A DNA stretch of 64,000 nt from Gracilaria gracilis (taxonomy: Eukaryota; Rhodophyta; Florideophyceae; Gracilariales; Gracilariaceae). Within the stretch, counting starts at the first letter, position 1. Every line of letters starts with the position of its first letter. The stretch covers positions 368,355 to 432,354 of the forward strand of contig JARGSG010000059.1 of the NCBI GenBank assembly GCA_030374805.1, read 5' to 3'. The notes under the pieces were generated by a model that was given only the letters and a program-made list of their open reading frames with translations, was not told where the DNA came from and ran no database searches. Shown one piece after another: positions 1 through 10,623 of the stretch. Position numbers and translations under genes: made by a program.

Positions 1-277
1 TCTACTAAGAAATTTTACGAATATTCGAGGTTTCTACGCTTGACGCACGAGCGTGCAGCGCATGGTTCTCCTGCTTCTGAGTTTACCTAAGCGCCACTAC
101 CGCTCTGGTGAGTGGCCAAACTGGAGAATTCGTTGCACTATCAAGCATCTCATTGGTTGCTATGCGTAGAAATACGTTATTAGTCTAGTTTAGAGGGTTT
201 GATTGCGAATAAAAGGGCCGAGTTGGTCGCATCCAGACCAACTCTGGCTAGACCACTTCCCCTTCGACGACCTTCCC
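1..277. other. Left flank of Gypsy-1, no gene seen
   Basis: No convincing coding region. A small hairpin lies at 220-244: arms GAGTTGGTC and GACCAACTC around a 7-base loop. The stretch ends at the CCACC target duplication. Confidence 0.5.
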
Positions 278-282
278 CCACC
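278..282. repeat. Target-site duplication CCACC, left copy of Gypsy-1
   Basis: CCACC directly precedes the left LTR. The same five bases follow the right LTR at 23418-23422. A 5-bp duplication is usual for Ty3/gypsy integrases. Confidence 0.85.
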
Positions 283-760
283 TCTAAGATAGTGGGCAAA
301 GAGTGCTCACTCCTAAGGCCTCGATGGTAGCTTGGCAGAGCGGTCCACGTGGGAAGAGGATGACGGCGACACCTCTGGTATGGAGGTACAATGGGCGGAG
401 ACTAACTATGCACTCCTACAGGACGAAAGATGCAGTAGTGGCGGCTTGAAGACCTAGAGGCAAGGAAACGGCAAGCTTGGGGCCTAGTCGTCACCAAGAG
501 GGTGTCTGGTTTATAACATGAGGGAGGCGCTGCTCGAGGTGCTTAAGTATCTGTACCGAGGCGCTTCTACCGTGTGGCACTGTAATGTGCCCTATCCTAT
601 ATCTAAAGTGAGTTCTAATGGCTAATATAAGGAAATAAAATAATAAAAAGGCCCCCTTGGCAGCCCCGAACACGTGGTGGCGCTTCTGCAGGCGCATACA
701 CGTGTTCTACATCCAAGCGGGTCCTTCGCCTTGCTCAACCTCAGAAATCACTCTCCCACA
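283..760 (-). repeat. 3' LTR of Gypsy-1
   Basis: 478 bp, colinear without gaps with 22940-23417. The right edge ends CCCACA on the plus strand, the expected CA terminus. The left edge reads TCTAAGATAG where the other copy has TGTAGGATAG, so the terminal TG is mutated. The internal side (761 onward, minus sense) shows a short purine run AAGAAGGG a few bases away, a weak polypurine-tract candidate. As the LTR nearest the antisense gene, it would have to supply that gene's promoter from its non-canonical strand. Confidence 0.9.
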
Positions 761-896
761 TTGCACCCTTCTTAGACTTGAACTTCTCGGTCAAGCCGGC
801 ATCAGCAGCAGTACTAGCGTCTTCTTGGGTCGGCCACTGTAGCATTCTCTCCAATAAGGCCATAGGCAGGCCCTCCAGAAGCCCCTCGTGAGCCAA

Positions 897-2799
897 ATGG
901 CGAATCCATCTGCTCCTGGAGCAGCTTCCCGATGGACTCCGGGTACTCGTTTCGACCACACCACAGGGCGGTCGCACAACAGCCGTGAGGTCATAATTCA
1001 ATGGCCCGTAGAGGAGTATGTCTCCTCGATTGGGAACTGCTACTTCGACGCTCGCCGTTTCGAGGACGTTCCCGAATTTCCGCGTCTGAGCAAGAACGCC
1101 CGTCCAGTTTCATGGAAAAACTGTTGGTTGCATCAACCGATGGGCGTCCGTACTGGGAAGCGCACCCGTGAGATTGTCCCGGTGGACATTCCGTTCGTTC
1201 GTTGTCTAGAGGAGGTTGATTACCAGTGGCGCCTGAATTTTCTTATAGACGAACTGGACTTCAAGTTTCCGGCCCATGTGGATGTCCAGTTTCCTCCGGT
1301 GGGGCACAATCCTTTGGGTCTGATGTGCTTTCTTCCCCCCCCCCCCCCCCCCCCCCCCCATACGACCAGATATACTGGATGGCCAATCGGGACTTCTGGA
1401 GCGATTTGGTGGAGCCAGACGCGAGGATTCGCAAGACCCTTGGCTACTTCTTCTGCTGGCATAACGTAGAGTTCCACGATATGCCCGCAAGGGCACGACA
1501 GGGACTGTACGTGACCGTGCCGGAATATCCAATGGACAACCAGTACCATGGGTTCTGGAAGGTTTCCCCGCTTTTTCTGGTTCCTACGCCTTCCATATTC
1601 GCCTATCATGCACGAGACATGCTGGCCCCAAGGACTCTCCGTGTGGAACGGATCTGGCAGGTCGCGTTCGTCGAGTGGGTGGTGTTTGTCCTTATGGCCT
1701 TCCTGCACACAGCGAGGTACGGCGTCCGAGGGAACGTTCGAAGCCAAGACTGGCGAGTATGGCCCGAGAACATGGGCATGCGCTGTCCTAAAGGCCGTTT
1801 GTGTCCGCTTCCGGTGTCGCTCATCCGGTATTTCCGGAACTGTCTTGGGATTCAAAGCATTGTCCGTGGGCCAGAGTTCACCGTGGAGGACACAGAGGGC
1901 CTTCTGGATACTGTCCTCACGGTCGATTGGGATCGGACTCCGGGGTACCTCTGGTACGACTACGAGGGTGATTTCTTTAGGAACATCTCACGCCACCCAC
2001 AGGGTCACGATAACGGCAAGGCTTATTTTTCCAAGCCCTTGAAGGAGAATCCAACCATACTGTCTCGTCGTAACCTGCCAGATTACTGGCCGAGAGGAGA
2101 GGGATTCACGTCCCAGAACTTCCTTGAGGACACAGTAGTCCTTGCGTCCGAGCAGAAGGAGGGGCTACCAGTTGTTCCCGTTGGTCCAAACTTGGTAACC
2201 CATGAGGATGACGCCAATTCGTTGTCTAGTCCTGGGGTAATCGATGCGGCTGTTCCGCTCGGCGGCAATGATCCCGAAGGCCCGTCCCCATAGCAGGATG
2301 TGTCGGCCTCCAGTGGCTCGCCAACAGTGCAGGCAGACGTTCCAGTGGCCCATGAGTACCCACAGGTTGACCAGCAGGCGATAATAGCGATTGCGCCTTT
2401 GCTACCCGTTTCAGCGACTGCTGGTGACATTATCCAAGTTGCAGAAGGCCTACATCGTGTCGCCTCGTCCGTCGGTCTCAACGTTTCCGGGGACCTACAG
2501 GACTTGCTCGTTCTTGGGTCTGTCGGGCGTCTCGGTACGCAGCTCTGTTGGAGCAGAACGGGAACCTGAAGGACTTTATTGCGACAATCCTACAGGAGAT
2601 CGCACGAATATTGTCCAAACAGGTCGTAGGAATCGTCGATGCCCAGCATGGTCTCCTCCTAAGTGATGAGAGCGCGTCCGAAGGTTCGCCGCTCAGTGGT
2701 TCGCAGAACCCGCCTTGCAAGCGTCAACGCGTAGATGATCCTGGAAAGCCCAGTTCTAGAGTTAAGTACCAGTTAAAGTTATCCTTTTGGTCTGCTTGA
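897..2799 (+). pseudogene. Antisense gene of Gypsy-1 (aORF1), unknown function
   Basis: A long frame opposite to gag-pol, between the 3' LTR and the chromodomain. The first ATG is at 897, 137 bp inside the LTR. The frame runs to a 25-C tract at 1335-1359, shifts there, and continues to a TAG at 2291-2293. It stays open beyond that stop, then shifts again near 2550 into a frame ending with a basic motif PPCKRQRVDD. The middle region matches the antisense gene of Gypsy-2 at 41.2-41.8 kb: shared features are a Y-x2-I-x-W start, HNV-x-F, a VPTP motif and a hydrophobic AEW/VEW segment with about 18 nonpolar residues, possibly a membrane helix. I recognise no known family. An env-like, movement-like or regulatory role would be guesswork. 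Decayed in this copy. Confidence 0.7.
1335..1359 (+). repeat. 25-base poly-C tract inside aORF1
   Basis: Uninterrupted run of 25 C. The coding frame upstream (from 897) and downstream (through 1360-2293) differ across it, so slippage here, biological or in sequencing, explains the frameshift. Confidence 0.95.
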
Positions 2800-3535
2800 A
2801 TGGTCTTCAGGTCATCTGATAGTTAGTCTGCCCCAGAACGGCGGGGCGGCGGTTCGCTTTCCAATCGACATACATCGTCCAATGGAATTGTTCCTCTGAT
2901 GGGCCGTGTTGCTTGCGTGCCATGCTGGCGGTTGCCTTAGAACGTGGCAACATGCACAGAGGAAAGCTCTGGCATGTGTGTCCTTGTGGGCTGGCCATTT
3001 GGCACGCAAAAAATCAACCGGCACAATTGACCATGGGTAATTCTCAATTTTTTGGAGTGAAAGCGTTTGGCGCGCGCGCTGGCTGCGCGCAAGCACACCA
3101 AAGTATCCAAACATCGCCAAAATGGGCGATTGAAGGAGAGTCGGAATCCAGTGTCCGTTGGTCTGTGCGCGGCCTAGAAGCCGAGATATCGGCCATTCTT
3201 TGTTTTGGTAAATTTGGAGCCGTGCACAGGCGTCTCAAAAAATCTTCCATTTTGGCCGAGACATTATTTGATCAACACACGCGTGGTTGGAAGCGTGTCG
3301 CGCGCTGTAGGTCCATTGGTTCTCGTCCCGGAGGGCTTGTAGTTAGCTCTACAGTTAGCTTGAGCTATGGTTAGTCCAGAAAAAGGTATGCGCGTGCGCC
3401 GTGGCTCATGAGACGCTAGTGCGTGATGTCGCACGTGCCACCTTGATGCCCATCAGGTCCAATAGGAAGCCATTAAACTCTCCGCTCGACGTATGCCCCC
3501 TCTTTAAGGTCGCGCTCCGTGCGACCCATGCGGCG
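2800..3535. other. Spacer between antisense gene and pol of Gypsy-1
   Basis: About 730 bp between two convergently transcribed units. No supported gene. It contains GC-alternating stretches such as GGCGCGCGCGC near 3070. Transcription terminators of both units would be expected here, but no signal is clear. Confidence 0.5.
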
Positions 3536-4438
3536 TTAGAACCGACGGATAACGTTCTCTGGAATATTCTCACGAGGTTCCCAGATGTCGTCCTTTGGAG
3601 CATACCCGTACCAGCGGACGCGGTACAGGACGTGATCGTTCTCGTCGAGTCCAGCGTTGACCACATGGTCAATTGCATTTCCGTTTGGGGCAGCAGGGAG
3701 ATCGTCCTCCGGCAGTTCCATCTCGTACATTGAAGCAGACCCATGGTTGGCCAACTGAGAGCGACGTCATGTTTCACTGGGACGATGGCCCATATCCTCT
3801 GGCAGTACCATTTGGTCCAAAGGGGCGTAGCCTTTATTATCCAAATGGGACGGCATGGCGCTCGCGTTGCTTTGCGCAGGGGGTGAGGCCATTGGATATG
3901 CCGTCACTTTCTTCGGACGGAGGGCTCCAGGACGCTTCCGAGCGACCGTACGATCAACTCTGACATTCTTTGATCCCTGAGGCATGGCCGTTTTGAGATC
4001 AGCCGGAGTATCCTGTGGACGTGATGCGGTTTCCAACGGATGTGAAGCATTACCTGAGGGATGTCCAGAGGGCTTCTGCGGGACTCTTGAGACCCGATCA
4101 ATGGAGACCGTATCCTGTAGACCATCGATCTTGATGGTGACCGTGTGAAAGGTATAGGACAGTACCTTGTAGGGTCCAGTCGAACGAGGTAAGAGTTTGC
4201 GCGTGATTACCTTGATGTCGTCTTTTGGTTTATCCGTTGGGGCGCGATCCAGGTGGACCATCTCGCCGGCCTTGAAGGACGGTGTGAACTGAACGGCTTT
4301 GTCGAAATCCGCCTTGTACCTGCGCTGGGAACGCGTTAAAGTGGTACGGCCCGTACGGATAATGTCATTAATCCGCTTTCGGGAGTACCGTTTGGCCTGG
4401 GCAGGAGTCATCTCAGCGGTGTAGTGCTGACGAATCAA
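3536..4438 (-). pseudogene. Gypsy-1 integrase C-terminal region and chromodomain
   Basis: The 3767-4438 frame carries the region after the integrase core: a basic segment with repeated R/K residues and an SH3-like beta domain (LLPRSTGPYKVL, then IDRVSRVP). The chromodomain follows in another frame at 3536-3754, with core YRVRWYGYAPKDDIWEP and the closing helix ENIPENVIRRF. In chromoviruses this domain directs integration to marked chromatin. The W-E-P and Y/W cage-type residues are present here. The frameshift between the two parts is a decay mark. Confidence 0.85.
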
Positions 4439-5001
4439 TGAGTCTTTAGGTCCATTGCAAAGTGCGGTGGCTGTCGCATTAGCGTGAGGTCAAAGGGCGT
4501 GGTTCCAGCACACCTATGGACTTGCGTGTTGTACGCATAGACCAGTGGTCCGACGTAGGCATCCCAGTCGGCCTGGTTCTCGGCTGTGTAGTGCACCAGC
4601 CTGTCTACGATGGTCCGATTGAAACGCTTGGCCTGTTCATTGGTCTGCGGGTGGTAAGTGGTCGTGGTGATATGCTTAATGACTAGAGATGAACAAACGT
4701 GTGCAAAGAACTTGGATACAGATTGTGGGCCATTTTCGGAAAGAAGATAAAGCGGCAGACCATATGGATATACCCAGTGGTTCAGAAAGGCCATAGCAAC
4801 GTCCGTTGCCGTGGTGGACTTCAGAGGAATAGCTCGTGTCAGCTTGGTAAACCTATAGGTAATCACCAATACAAAGCGGTTCCCATGGGTCGTAGACGGC
4901 AACGGCTCAAGAATATCAGTTGCAATGAATTCCAATGGTCCGGCCGCTGGAAACAGCTTCAGTTTGGCCTGATGCATGGCACGTGAGCCACGCGTCTTCA
5001 C
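4435..5001 (-). pseudogene. Gypsy-1 integrase catalytic core, active-site residues lost
   Basis: 189-codon frame matching the gypsy integrase core; the LFPAAGPLEF block and the AIPLKSTTATDVA block match Gypsy-2 closely. The first acidic residue is kept (IATDILEPL). The second reads LLSENGPQS where Gypsy-2 has ADNG, so Asp has become Glu. The third reads HPQTNEQAKRFNRT where Gypsy-2 has NGQVERFN, so the catalytic Glu has become Lys. Two of three DDE positions are therefore altered, and strand transfer by this copy is not expected. Confidence 0.88.
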
Positions 5002-5935
5002 ACATGAAGTGCATGTCTTTGAAGTAAACCAAGGTAATTTGCCATAAACGGCCAGTAGAAATGCTTCCGTAGAGACTGATACATCTTCGTCCCTCCCGGG
5101 TGACCAGCCAGCCGGGGATAATGAGCCAAGTAAAGCACTCGTGCCCTAAGGGACTTCGGAATGACTCTTTGGATGGCTCCGTCCAGAGGTGCTCTGCGAC
5201 AGAGCAGTCCGAATCGGTCGTAGTCAAATAGACAGCCGGGGGTCCCGACGAGGTCGCCCTGCTTCTTGCAGTAGTCGTCATCTTTTTGGGCCTGGAGGAG
5301 CTCATCGAGGGTGATGGGGAGAAGCTCCTTTTTCTCCGGCTGAACTGCGTTGGCCTCCAGGGTCTGAGCTTCATTGGCTTCTTCTATAGGCCAGTTCACA
5401 AGGTACCCTGTGTTTAGATCCACGTCTGAGTCGTCGTACCTTGACCTAGAGGGTAATCATCTTCTCGTTCTGACTCATATTCTCTGAGGTCCGGAGTAGG
5501 TAGTTCGTCGTCCAAAGAGAACTGGTCCGTTCCATCTGTCAGGATCCTGGAGAGGGCATCAGCGGCTTGATGCTTGATACCCGGCCTATAGGGAACATCG
5601 AAGTCGAACTCAGAAAGGCGTAATCTCCATCGGGCGAGCCTACTGGAAGCGTCAGTCATGTTCATGAGCCACCTCAAGGAATGGTGATCTGTCCTAATGG
5701 TAAAACGCACTCCTTCCAAGTATGGCCGTAGTGTCAATACAGACCAGACGATGGCTAAGCACTCCTTCTCCGATGTGCTGTAGTTCCGCTCTGGGCTCGT
5801 CAGTGAGCGACTCCAATATCCAATTGGTCGGTAGTCCTTCGGAGATTCCTGTTCTAGGAGAAGCACACATCCAATCTGGCCCTTGGACGCATCCTCATCA
5901 AGGATATACGGCTTGTCCGGTTTGGGCAGGGCCAA
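4998..5935 (-). pseudogene. Gypsy-1 RNase H and integrase zinc-binding N-terminus
   Basis: Two overlapping frames. 5414-5935 is the RNase H domain: LDEDASKGQIGC holds the first Asp, STSEKECLAIVW the Glu, and IRTDHHSLRW the next Asp. It ends in the usual DALSRI tail. 4998-5423 is the linker plus the integrase HHCC region; its histidines sit in LAHYPRLAGHPG, and the two cysteines fall in a third frame near 4980-5020. The frameshifts break the polyprotein. The domain order RT, RNase H, integrase is that of Ty3/gypsy, not Ty1/copia. Confidence 0.87.
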
Positions 5936-6010
5936 GATAGGAGGATTAAGAAGCTTATCCTTGAGGGTCTGGTAGGCTTCGTATTGCTCGTCCGTAAGGC
6001 AATCAAACTC

Positions 6011-6566
6011 CTATGGTATCCCATTTCTCAGTATATCGTTCAGCGAAGCGGCGATTTTCGCAAACCCTTGGACAAAGCGGCGGTAGACATTACAGAGTCC
6101 TAGAAAGGAACGAAGCTCCGTGTGGGTCCTTGGAGGCTTTGCCTGGCGGAGAGCGTCCGTGGTCCTAGAGGCTACCTTTAGCCGTCCAGGCAAGACCACA
6201 TGGCCAAGATAGTCCACAGAGGCCTGGAAGAAGAAGCACTTGGGTAGCTTCAATGTTATGCCGGCCTCTCGGAGAATTCTAAGGACTGTCCTCACGTGGC
6301 TGAAGTGTTCGCTAATGGTCTTCGAGAAGATAATGACATCATCCAAGTAGACCAGAGCGAATTTCCATTTGACCCTTGAGAGGATAATGTCCATCGCTCT
6401 CTGAAAAGTCGCAGGCGCGTTCATCAGACCAAAGGGCATTCGTGTAAACCTGAAAAGTCTTTCGTGGGTCGAAAACGTCGTCAGTGGCTTTGCGGCTTCG
6501 TCCAATGGTATCTGCCAATAACCCCAATTGGCGTCCAGGGTCGGAAAGACAATCGCCTCTCCTAAG
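6011..6566 (-). pseudogene. Gypsy-1 reverse transcriptase, middle and C-terminal part
   Basis: Continues from the piece at 18386-18456 across the large DNA transposon. It holds RLFRFTRMPFGLMNAPATFQ (fingers/palm), the catalytic LVYLDDVIIFS (YLDD box) and the thumb region LGHVVLPGRLKV. An in-frame TAG at 6011-6013 separates it from the connection and RNase H domains. The DNA transposon begins at 6567 within the codons just before a GEAIVF motif. Confidence 0.9.
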
Positions 6567-6594
6567 CGTCGGTGTTCTCGGAATGCTAGTTTAG
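6567..6594 (+). repeat. Left TIR of the 11.8-kb DNA transposon
   Basis: Begins CGTCGGTGTTC, then TCGGAATGCTAGTTTAG. It pairs with 18356-18383 with one mismatch. Further CTAGT/CTAGC motifs follow to about 6660. Confidence 0.9.
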
Positions 6595-6831
6595 TATGCT
6601 AGATCGCTAGTTGTGAAAATAAAAGCCCGAAAAAAACTAGCAATTTCGCAGATTGCGCTAGTTGGCAAGGCAATTTTTTTTGGAAATCGTATTTTCAGGT
6701 GCCGCACTTTCAATTCCATTTGTTGAAGTTGTCGGCTATATTGTAGTTCGCGCAACACTGCCCGGTACTTGACATTCCTCGCAGTCGTCAAAATCACTCT
6801 AAAAACTTACTCTCGGGCCACCAGCGCAGGT

Positions 6832-7701
6832 TTATTCCAACTCGGCATTCGGATCCTGGGTCTCAGTTTCCCTAAAGGCCAAGTTGAAGAAGTCCAACGG
6901 ACAACTATCTCCATTCTGGTACACCCTCCTAGCCCCAAAGCGGCTCCCAACCCCTCCCAACTTTTTCTCCTCCTGCTCCTCCAATATACGCTCCGCCGTC
7001 CTCGCAGCCGCCGTCGCACTCCCCAACCCCACCAGTGGCGCTCCACCCGGCAGCTGCGGCGGCACAAACACCTTCCCATCATCGTCCACCATCACCCCAC
7101 CCTTCCTTCTCTTCTTCAGTCGACTCCCCCCCACCTTCTCCTTCCTTCTCTTCTCCCCCCCTCCCCTCACACTCCCACGCCCACCCCGAGAACCAGGCGT
7201 CACCGGCGACCCTTTACCTGCTCCCTCTCCCACCACTACTCCCCCTCCCGTCAACATTTCCTTCAGCTCCAACAGCAATTTGCACACCTTCTCCACCTGT
7301 CCCACTTGCTCCTCCAACACTTCAACCCTACCCTTCAGCCCCATGTTCTCCTTAAGCAGCCTTCCCATCTCCCTCCCCACCTACTCCAACACCCCATTCA
7401 CATGTCTCACAGCCCCCACCCCAGTCAACTTCATCCTCCTCCGAATGGTCGAAATCAATTCCATTGGCACCCCAACCTCCAACACACTCACCACCACCCC
7501 TCCCATCTGTGCCACCATCTCCAACAACATGTCGTCCAAATCGTCCTTCGAACTCCCCCCAAGCTTCCTCACCCGTTCCTCCATCTCCCCCATAAACCTT
7601 CTCTCCGGTCCTCGTCCTCCATCTCCATCCCCATAACCTCCACCGCCTCCTCCATCCGCACTACAAACCCTCTGCCTCACACCAACCTCCTCAGTACCCA
7701 C
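6832..7701 (-). pseudogene. Basic coiled-coil protein near the left end of the DNA transposon
   Basis: Two frames in the same register (7381-7701 and 6832-7380), separated by a single TAG at the 7378-7380/7381 junction. The upstream part is glycine- and acid-rich. The downstream part has a heptad run of about 40 residues (LLKENMGLKGRVEVLEEQ and onward), then a basic patch with KRRKEKVGG and RLKKRRKGG, suggesting a nuclear DNA-binding protein. No ATG is obvious at the 5' end; the open frame opens with GTG. By position it could be a TnpA-like accessory protein binding subterminal repeats, but that is a guess. The opposite-strand proline/histidine-rich frame is its shadow. Confidence 0.5.
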
Positions 7702-7839
7702 CCACTCCTTCCTTCCGCGGCGGCGTCTATGGCACTTCCGTCCTATTCAGCAGAGCCATTAGCTCCTCGTCACCAACGTATCCATTCGAAATCCAGGGAA
7801 ATGACGGCGTCCAGCGATGAACGAGTTGAACAGACCTGA

Positions 7840-8307
7840 ACGACTCACAACAACTGTCGTTCTTCTCAACCCTGATCACAGCCGTGACACTGTGGGCCAT
7901 ACTCCCTTCTATCCCGCACGCCTATTTGTATCACAATGTTCTATAACTCAATTTCTCGGCATTCCCCAAAAACTTCAAATTTCCCAGATATTCTCATATT
8001 TTCCCATTTCTTTTCAGTACCATCGCACAAAAGCCTCCCACAGCGCCCTTTCCTAAACTCCTTACCATAACATCTTCTCCTCTATACTTGATTTCGACAC
8101 ATCTCTTTTCATAAACACATTCATCAGTCCTAATCCCTTGATGCCCACCTACCTCATTCTTTCAACTACTTAGTCATAAAAACTATCTTTTCCTTTGAAA
8201 CCACTTTATCGATGTATACATCGGCAACGCCGTTCTCTAATTAAGCCTCTTTTTTTTCTTATCATGTAGCACAATATCTCCTCGCAGAATCCAACAAAGT
8301 CGACATA
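7840..8307. other. Non-coding A/T- and C-rich spacer
   Basis: Pyrimidine-rich on the plus strand, no gene seen. It would hold the promoter of the gene starting at 8308. Confidence 0.4.
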
Positions 8308-9123
8308 ATGAGCTCGCCTTCCTCTTCTCTCCGTTCCTCCCACACATCAGCTATTGTTGTATGCAGAGGCCGTATTGGCTCCATGCTTTACAACCACGGT
8401 ACACATCAAGAGACCATTATTTCACTCCAAGATTTCATTGCCGCACACACCATTCCGCAAGGTCCCATTTTCTTCTGCGGCAGGACCAACTTGTTTGAAA
8501 CAGTAATTCGCTCCTGTCCTATATCTCGCAGTCAAGACTTCGTCTTCATTCAGAACGTTCACATTTTTTCCATTCTATCAAAACATGGTATTCATCACAC
8601 CACACGAGCAATTCTTTAGATCGCCGTACCCACTCTCGGTGCACCTCGACAGGATGGCGTCACCCCTCTTAATCCCAACGGCCTCACAACCGTCACCGTA
8701 AAATGGGCTTTCTCACTAGCAAAACGATTCTTGAACGCAGGTCTCACTTGCAATATCGTTGACGAAGACGCCTTCTCTAAATCCTACTACGAAAAGCTCG
8801 TTTGGATTTTTTCATTCAACCTATTTGGGTCCTCCCACGTCTTCATTACCATGCATGACGTGGCTACCATCTACAATGCCATAGTCTCAACAATAATGAA
8901 GAAACTCCTCGGTATAGTCTCCTCCAAGACAGGTATCTCCTACAATATCCCCTCTACATTACAATCCCTCCTCGCCTACGGCACCACTGTTACCTGCTTC
9001 CCCGCCTCATTCTCTGAGTACGAATTCAGAAATGCTTACTTCTACCTTTCCTGCAAGGATAACAAGAGAGCGGGGTTGTCTGACCCCTACCCCTTTTCAC
9101 ACCAACTATGTCAATGTTCTTAG
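8308..9123 (+). pseudogene. Ketopantoate-reductase-like Rossmann protein, broken
   Basis: From the ATG at 8308 the protein opens with AIVVCRGRIGSMLY, a degenerate G-x-G-x2-G nucleotide-binding loop, then a DFIAAHTIPQGPIFFCGRTN segment. A TAG at 8617-8619 interrupts AIL-stop-IAVPTLGAP. The same register then carries GLTTVTVKWAFSLAKRFLNAG, CNIVDEDAF, YEKLVWI and FPASFSEYEFRNAYFY. From memory, this order resembles an algal/plant family of ketopantoate-reductase/6-phosphogluconate-dehydrogenase fold proteins. A frameshift follows near 9050. No role in transposition is evident, so this looks like a captured and decaying host gene. The exact enzyme activity is not assignable. Confidence 0.6.
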
Positions 9124-9345
9124 AAATGACATTCTCTTTTAGTACCAGTACTAATTTGCTCTCTTCTTGTAAAAAAAATATCTTCGCACAATACTCTCTC
9201 TCCTTATCCCACGCTTTGTAACTCAATTTCTTTTTTTAACAATAATTTTACGCTCACATTATATCAAAACATTCGTTAATTTATCAATACTAGTCAAGTC
9301 ACCTCACTTTCACACACAGAACACTACACGACCTACATGTTATAT

Positions 9346-9930
9346 CTATTCCTCCTCATAATCCGTTATCATTGGTCCCTCCTCGTAGTCCCCATCCGTA
9401 TTATCAGCCTTGTGGCCTTGTACCTCGTCATCTTCCTCGCCGTAATCCTCCTCTCCAACTTCCTCTTCCTCGATTTCAAAATTGCTCAGAGAACTTTCCT
9501 CTTTGTCCAGCTGGTCTTTCGGGTCTTCCCCGAGCCCAAAATTTTCATCTAAGAATTTGGGCCGAAAAGCAGGCTGCCTGTGCACCGCATCACGAAGCTT
9601 GTATCCCTCTGGCACAAAGTACATGTGATATCTTCGACAACTCTCCCCACGCCCCGTACTTCCGCTGTACCAACTTTAACCCTGCTCTTGTCCTTTCCAA
9701 CGATGAGCAACAAAGATACAGAGTCGCCACCTTTTACCATTTGTGGCACGGGAGTACTCGTCTTCTTCTTCATCGCGCGCTGTTCCCCGCTCGGTACGCG
9801 ATGTTGGCTTACGAGGCGTGGAGACCTTTTCCCTTCCTCTTCCTCTCGTATGCGGCGCAATTTCTAACGCCTCGCTGTTGCTCTTCGATCGCGCTGACAC
9901 ACGCCCACTTTTATGGTTCCGTCGCGCCAT
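9346..9930 (-). pseudogene. Basic N-terminus / acidic C-terminus protein, unknown, frameshifted
   Basis: The ATG at 9930 (MARRNHKSGRVSARSKS) starts a basic Ser/Arg-rich segment. The coding signal then moves through two other frames: DSVSLLLIVGKDKSRVKV, then VPEGYKLRDAVHRQPAFRPK. It ends in a strongly acidic tail (FEIEEEEVGEEDYGEEDDE and more) at 9346. A basic start and a long acidic tail suggest a nuclear protein; RNA polymerase III subunit RPC7-like proteins have such tails, but I see no firm match. A TATATCC motif lies a few bases upstream of the ATG. At least two frameshifts mark decay. Confidence 0.45.
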
Positions 9931-10202
9931 GTAGGATATAAAGGTCTAAAACAATTCGAAACGCGGGTTACGACCGTCGAGAATACTCGCGAAAAGTTCC
10001 CTTCTCAATCACGTTCGTTCAACGAACAAGCAAGTTGCCTTCACTTCTTGACCGAGCCCTGCGGCCGCTCAACATCGGTTTGAACTGAGGTGGTTCCGTA
10101 TTTCTCGTTTTAGAATTAACAATCGCTTTATTTAGGAAGCTACATGATCGTCATTACTTCTACGTACGTGTAGCTATAGATTGTAGGCAACAAACTTTGT
10201 TG

Positions 10203-10238
10203 GAAAAAAAATTGAAATGCGTTCTCCAATTTTTTTTC
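10203..10238. repeat. Inverted repeat, 12-bp arms
   Basis: Arms GAAAAAAAATTG (10203-10214) and CAATTTTTTTTC (10227-10238) around 12 bases. It lies 18 bp left of the larger palindrome at 10257. Confidence 0.85.
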
Positions 10239-10256
10239 GGAGAGCCGTCCGGGGTG

Positions 10257-10294
10257 GAGTGGCGCTTCATCGGGGCCCCGATGAAGCGCCACTC
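10257..10294. repeat. Perfect 38-bp palindrome
   Basis: Arm GAGTGGCGCTTCATCGGGG (10257-10275) is followed directly by its exact reverse complement (10276-10294) with no spacer. Just downstream GACCGCTGTCCACG occurs twice (about 10301-10314 and 10348-10361). It lies in a non-coding stretch between two decayed genes. Confidence 0.95.
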
Positions 10295-10623
10295 TGAACT
10301 TGACCGCTGTCCACGCGCCGTAGCCGATGAAGCTTGACGACCCCTGGACCGCTGTCCACGAGGGTTTTCACATATGATTGTTTTATGAATATTTGATGCC
10401 ATGCATTATCTCATAATGACGGGAGAAGGACGTAAGGGCGTCAAACCATATGACTCGCGTTCGCTGGGTTTGTTGGAATGCAATGAAAATTGCTCTTCAT
10501 AAGCACGGAAAAAAGTTTAGAATAGAAGTAGTTCGTAGCTTGTTGGTCATGTATAAAACAAAGTTTTTCTGTTGGTTCGAGAGTCACACTGTAGCATTCG
10601 ACTTGGCAGTGCATCTAAAAAGT

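Noticed and set aside
6769-7839. 356-codon Ser/Pro/His-rich plus-strand frame
   Set aside because: Shadow of the minus-strand coiled-coil gene; composition follows from its G-rich codons.
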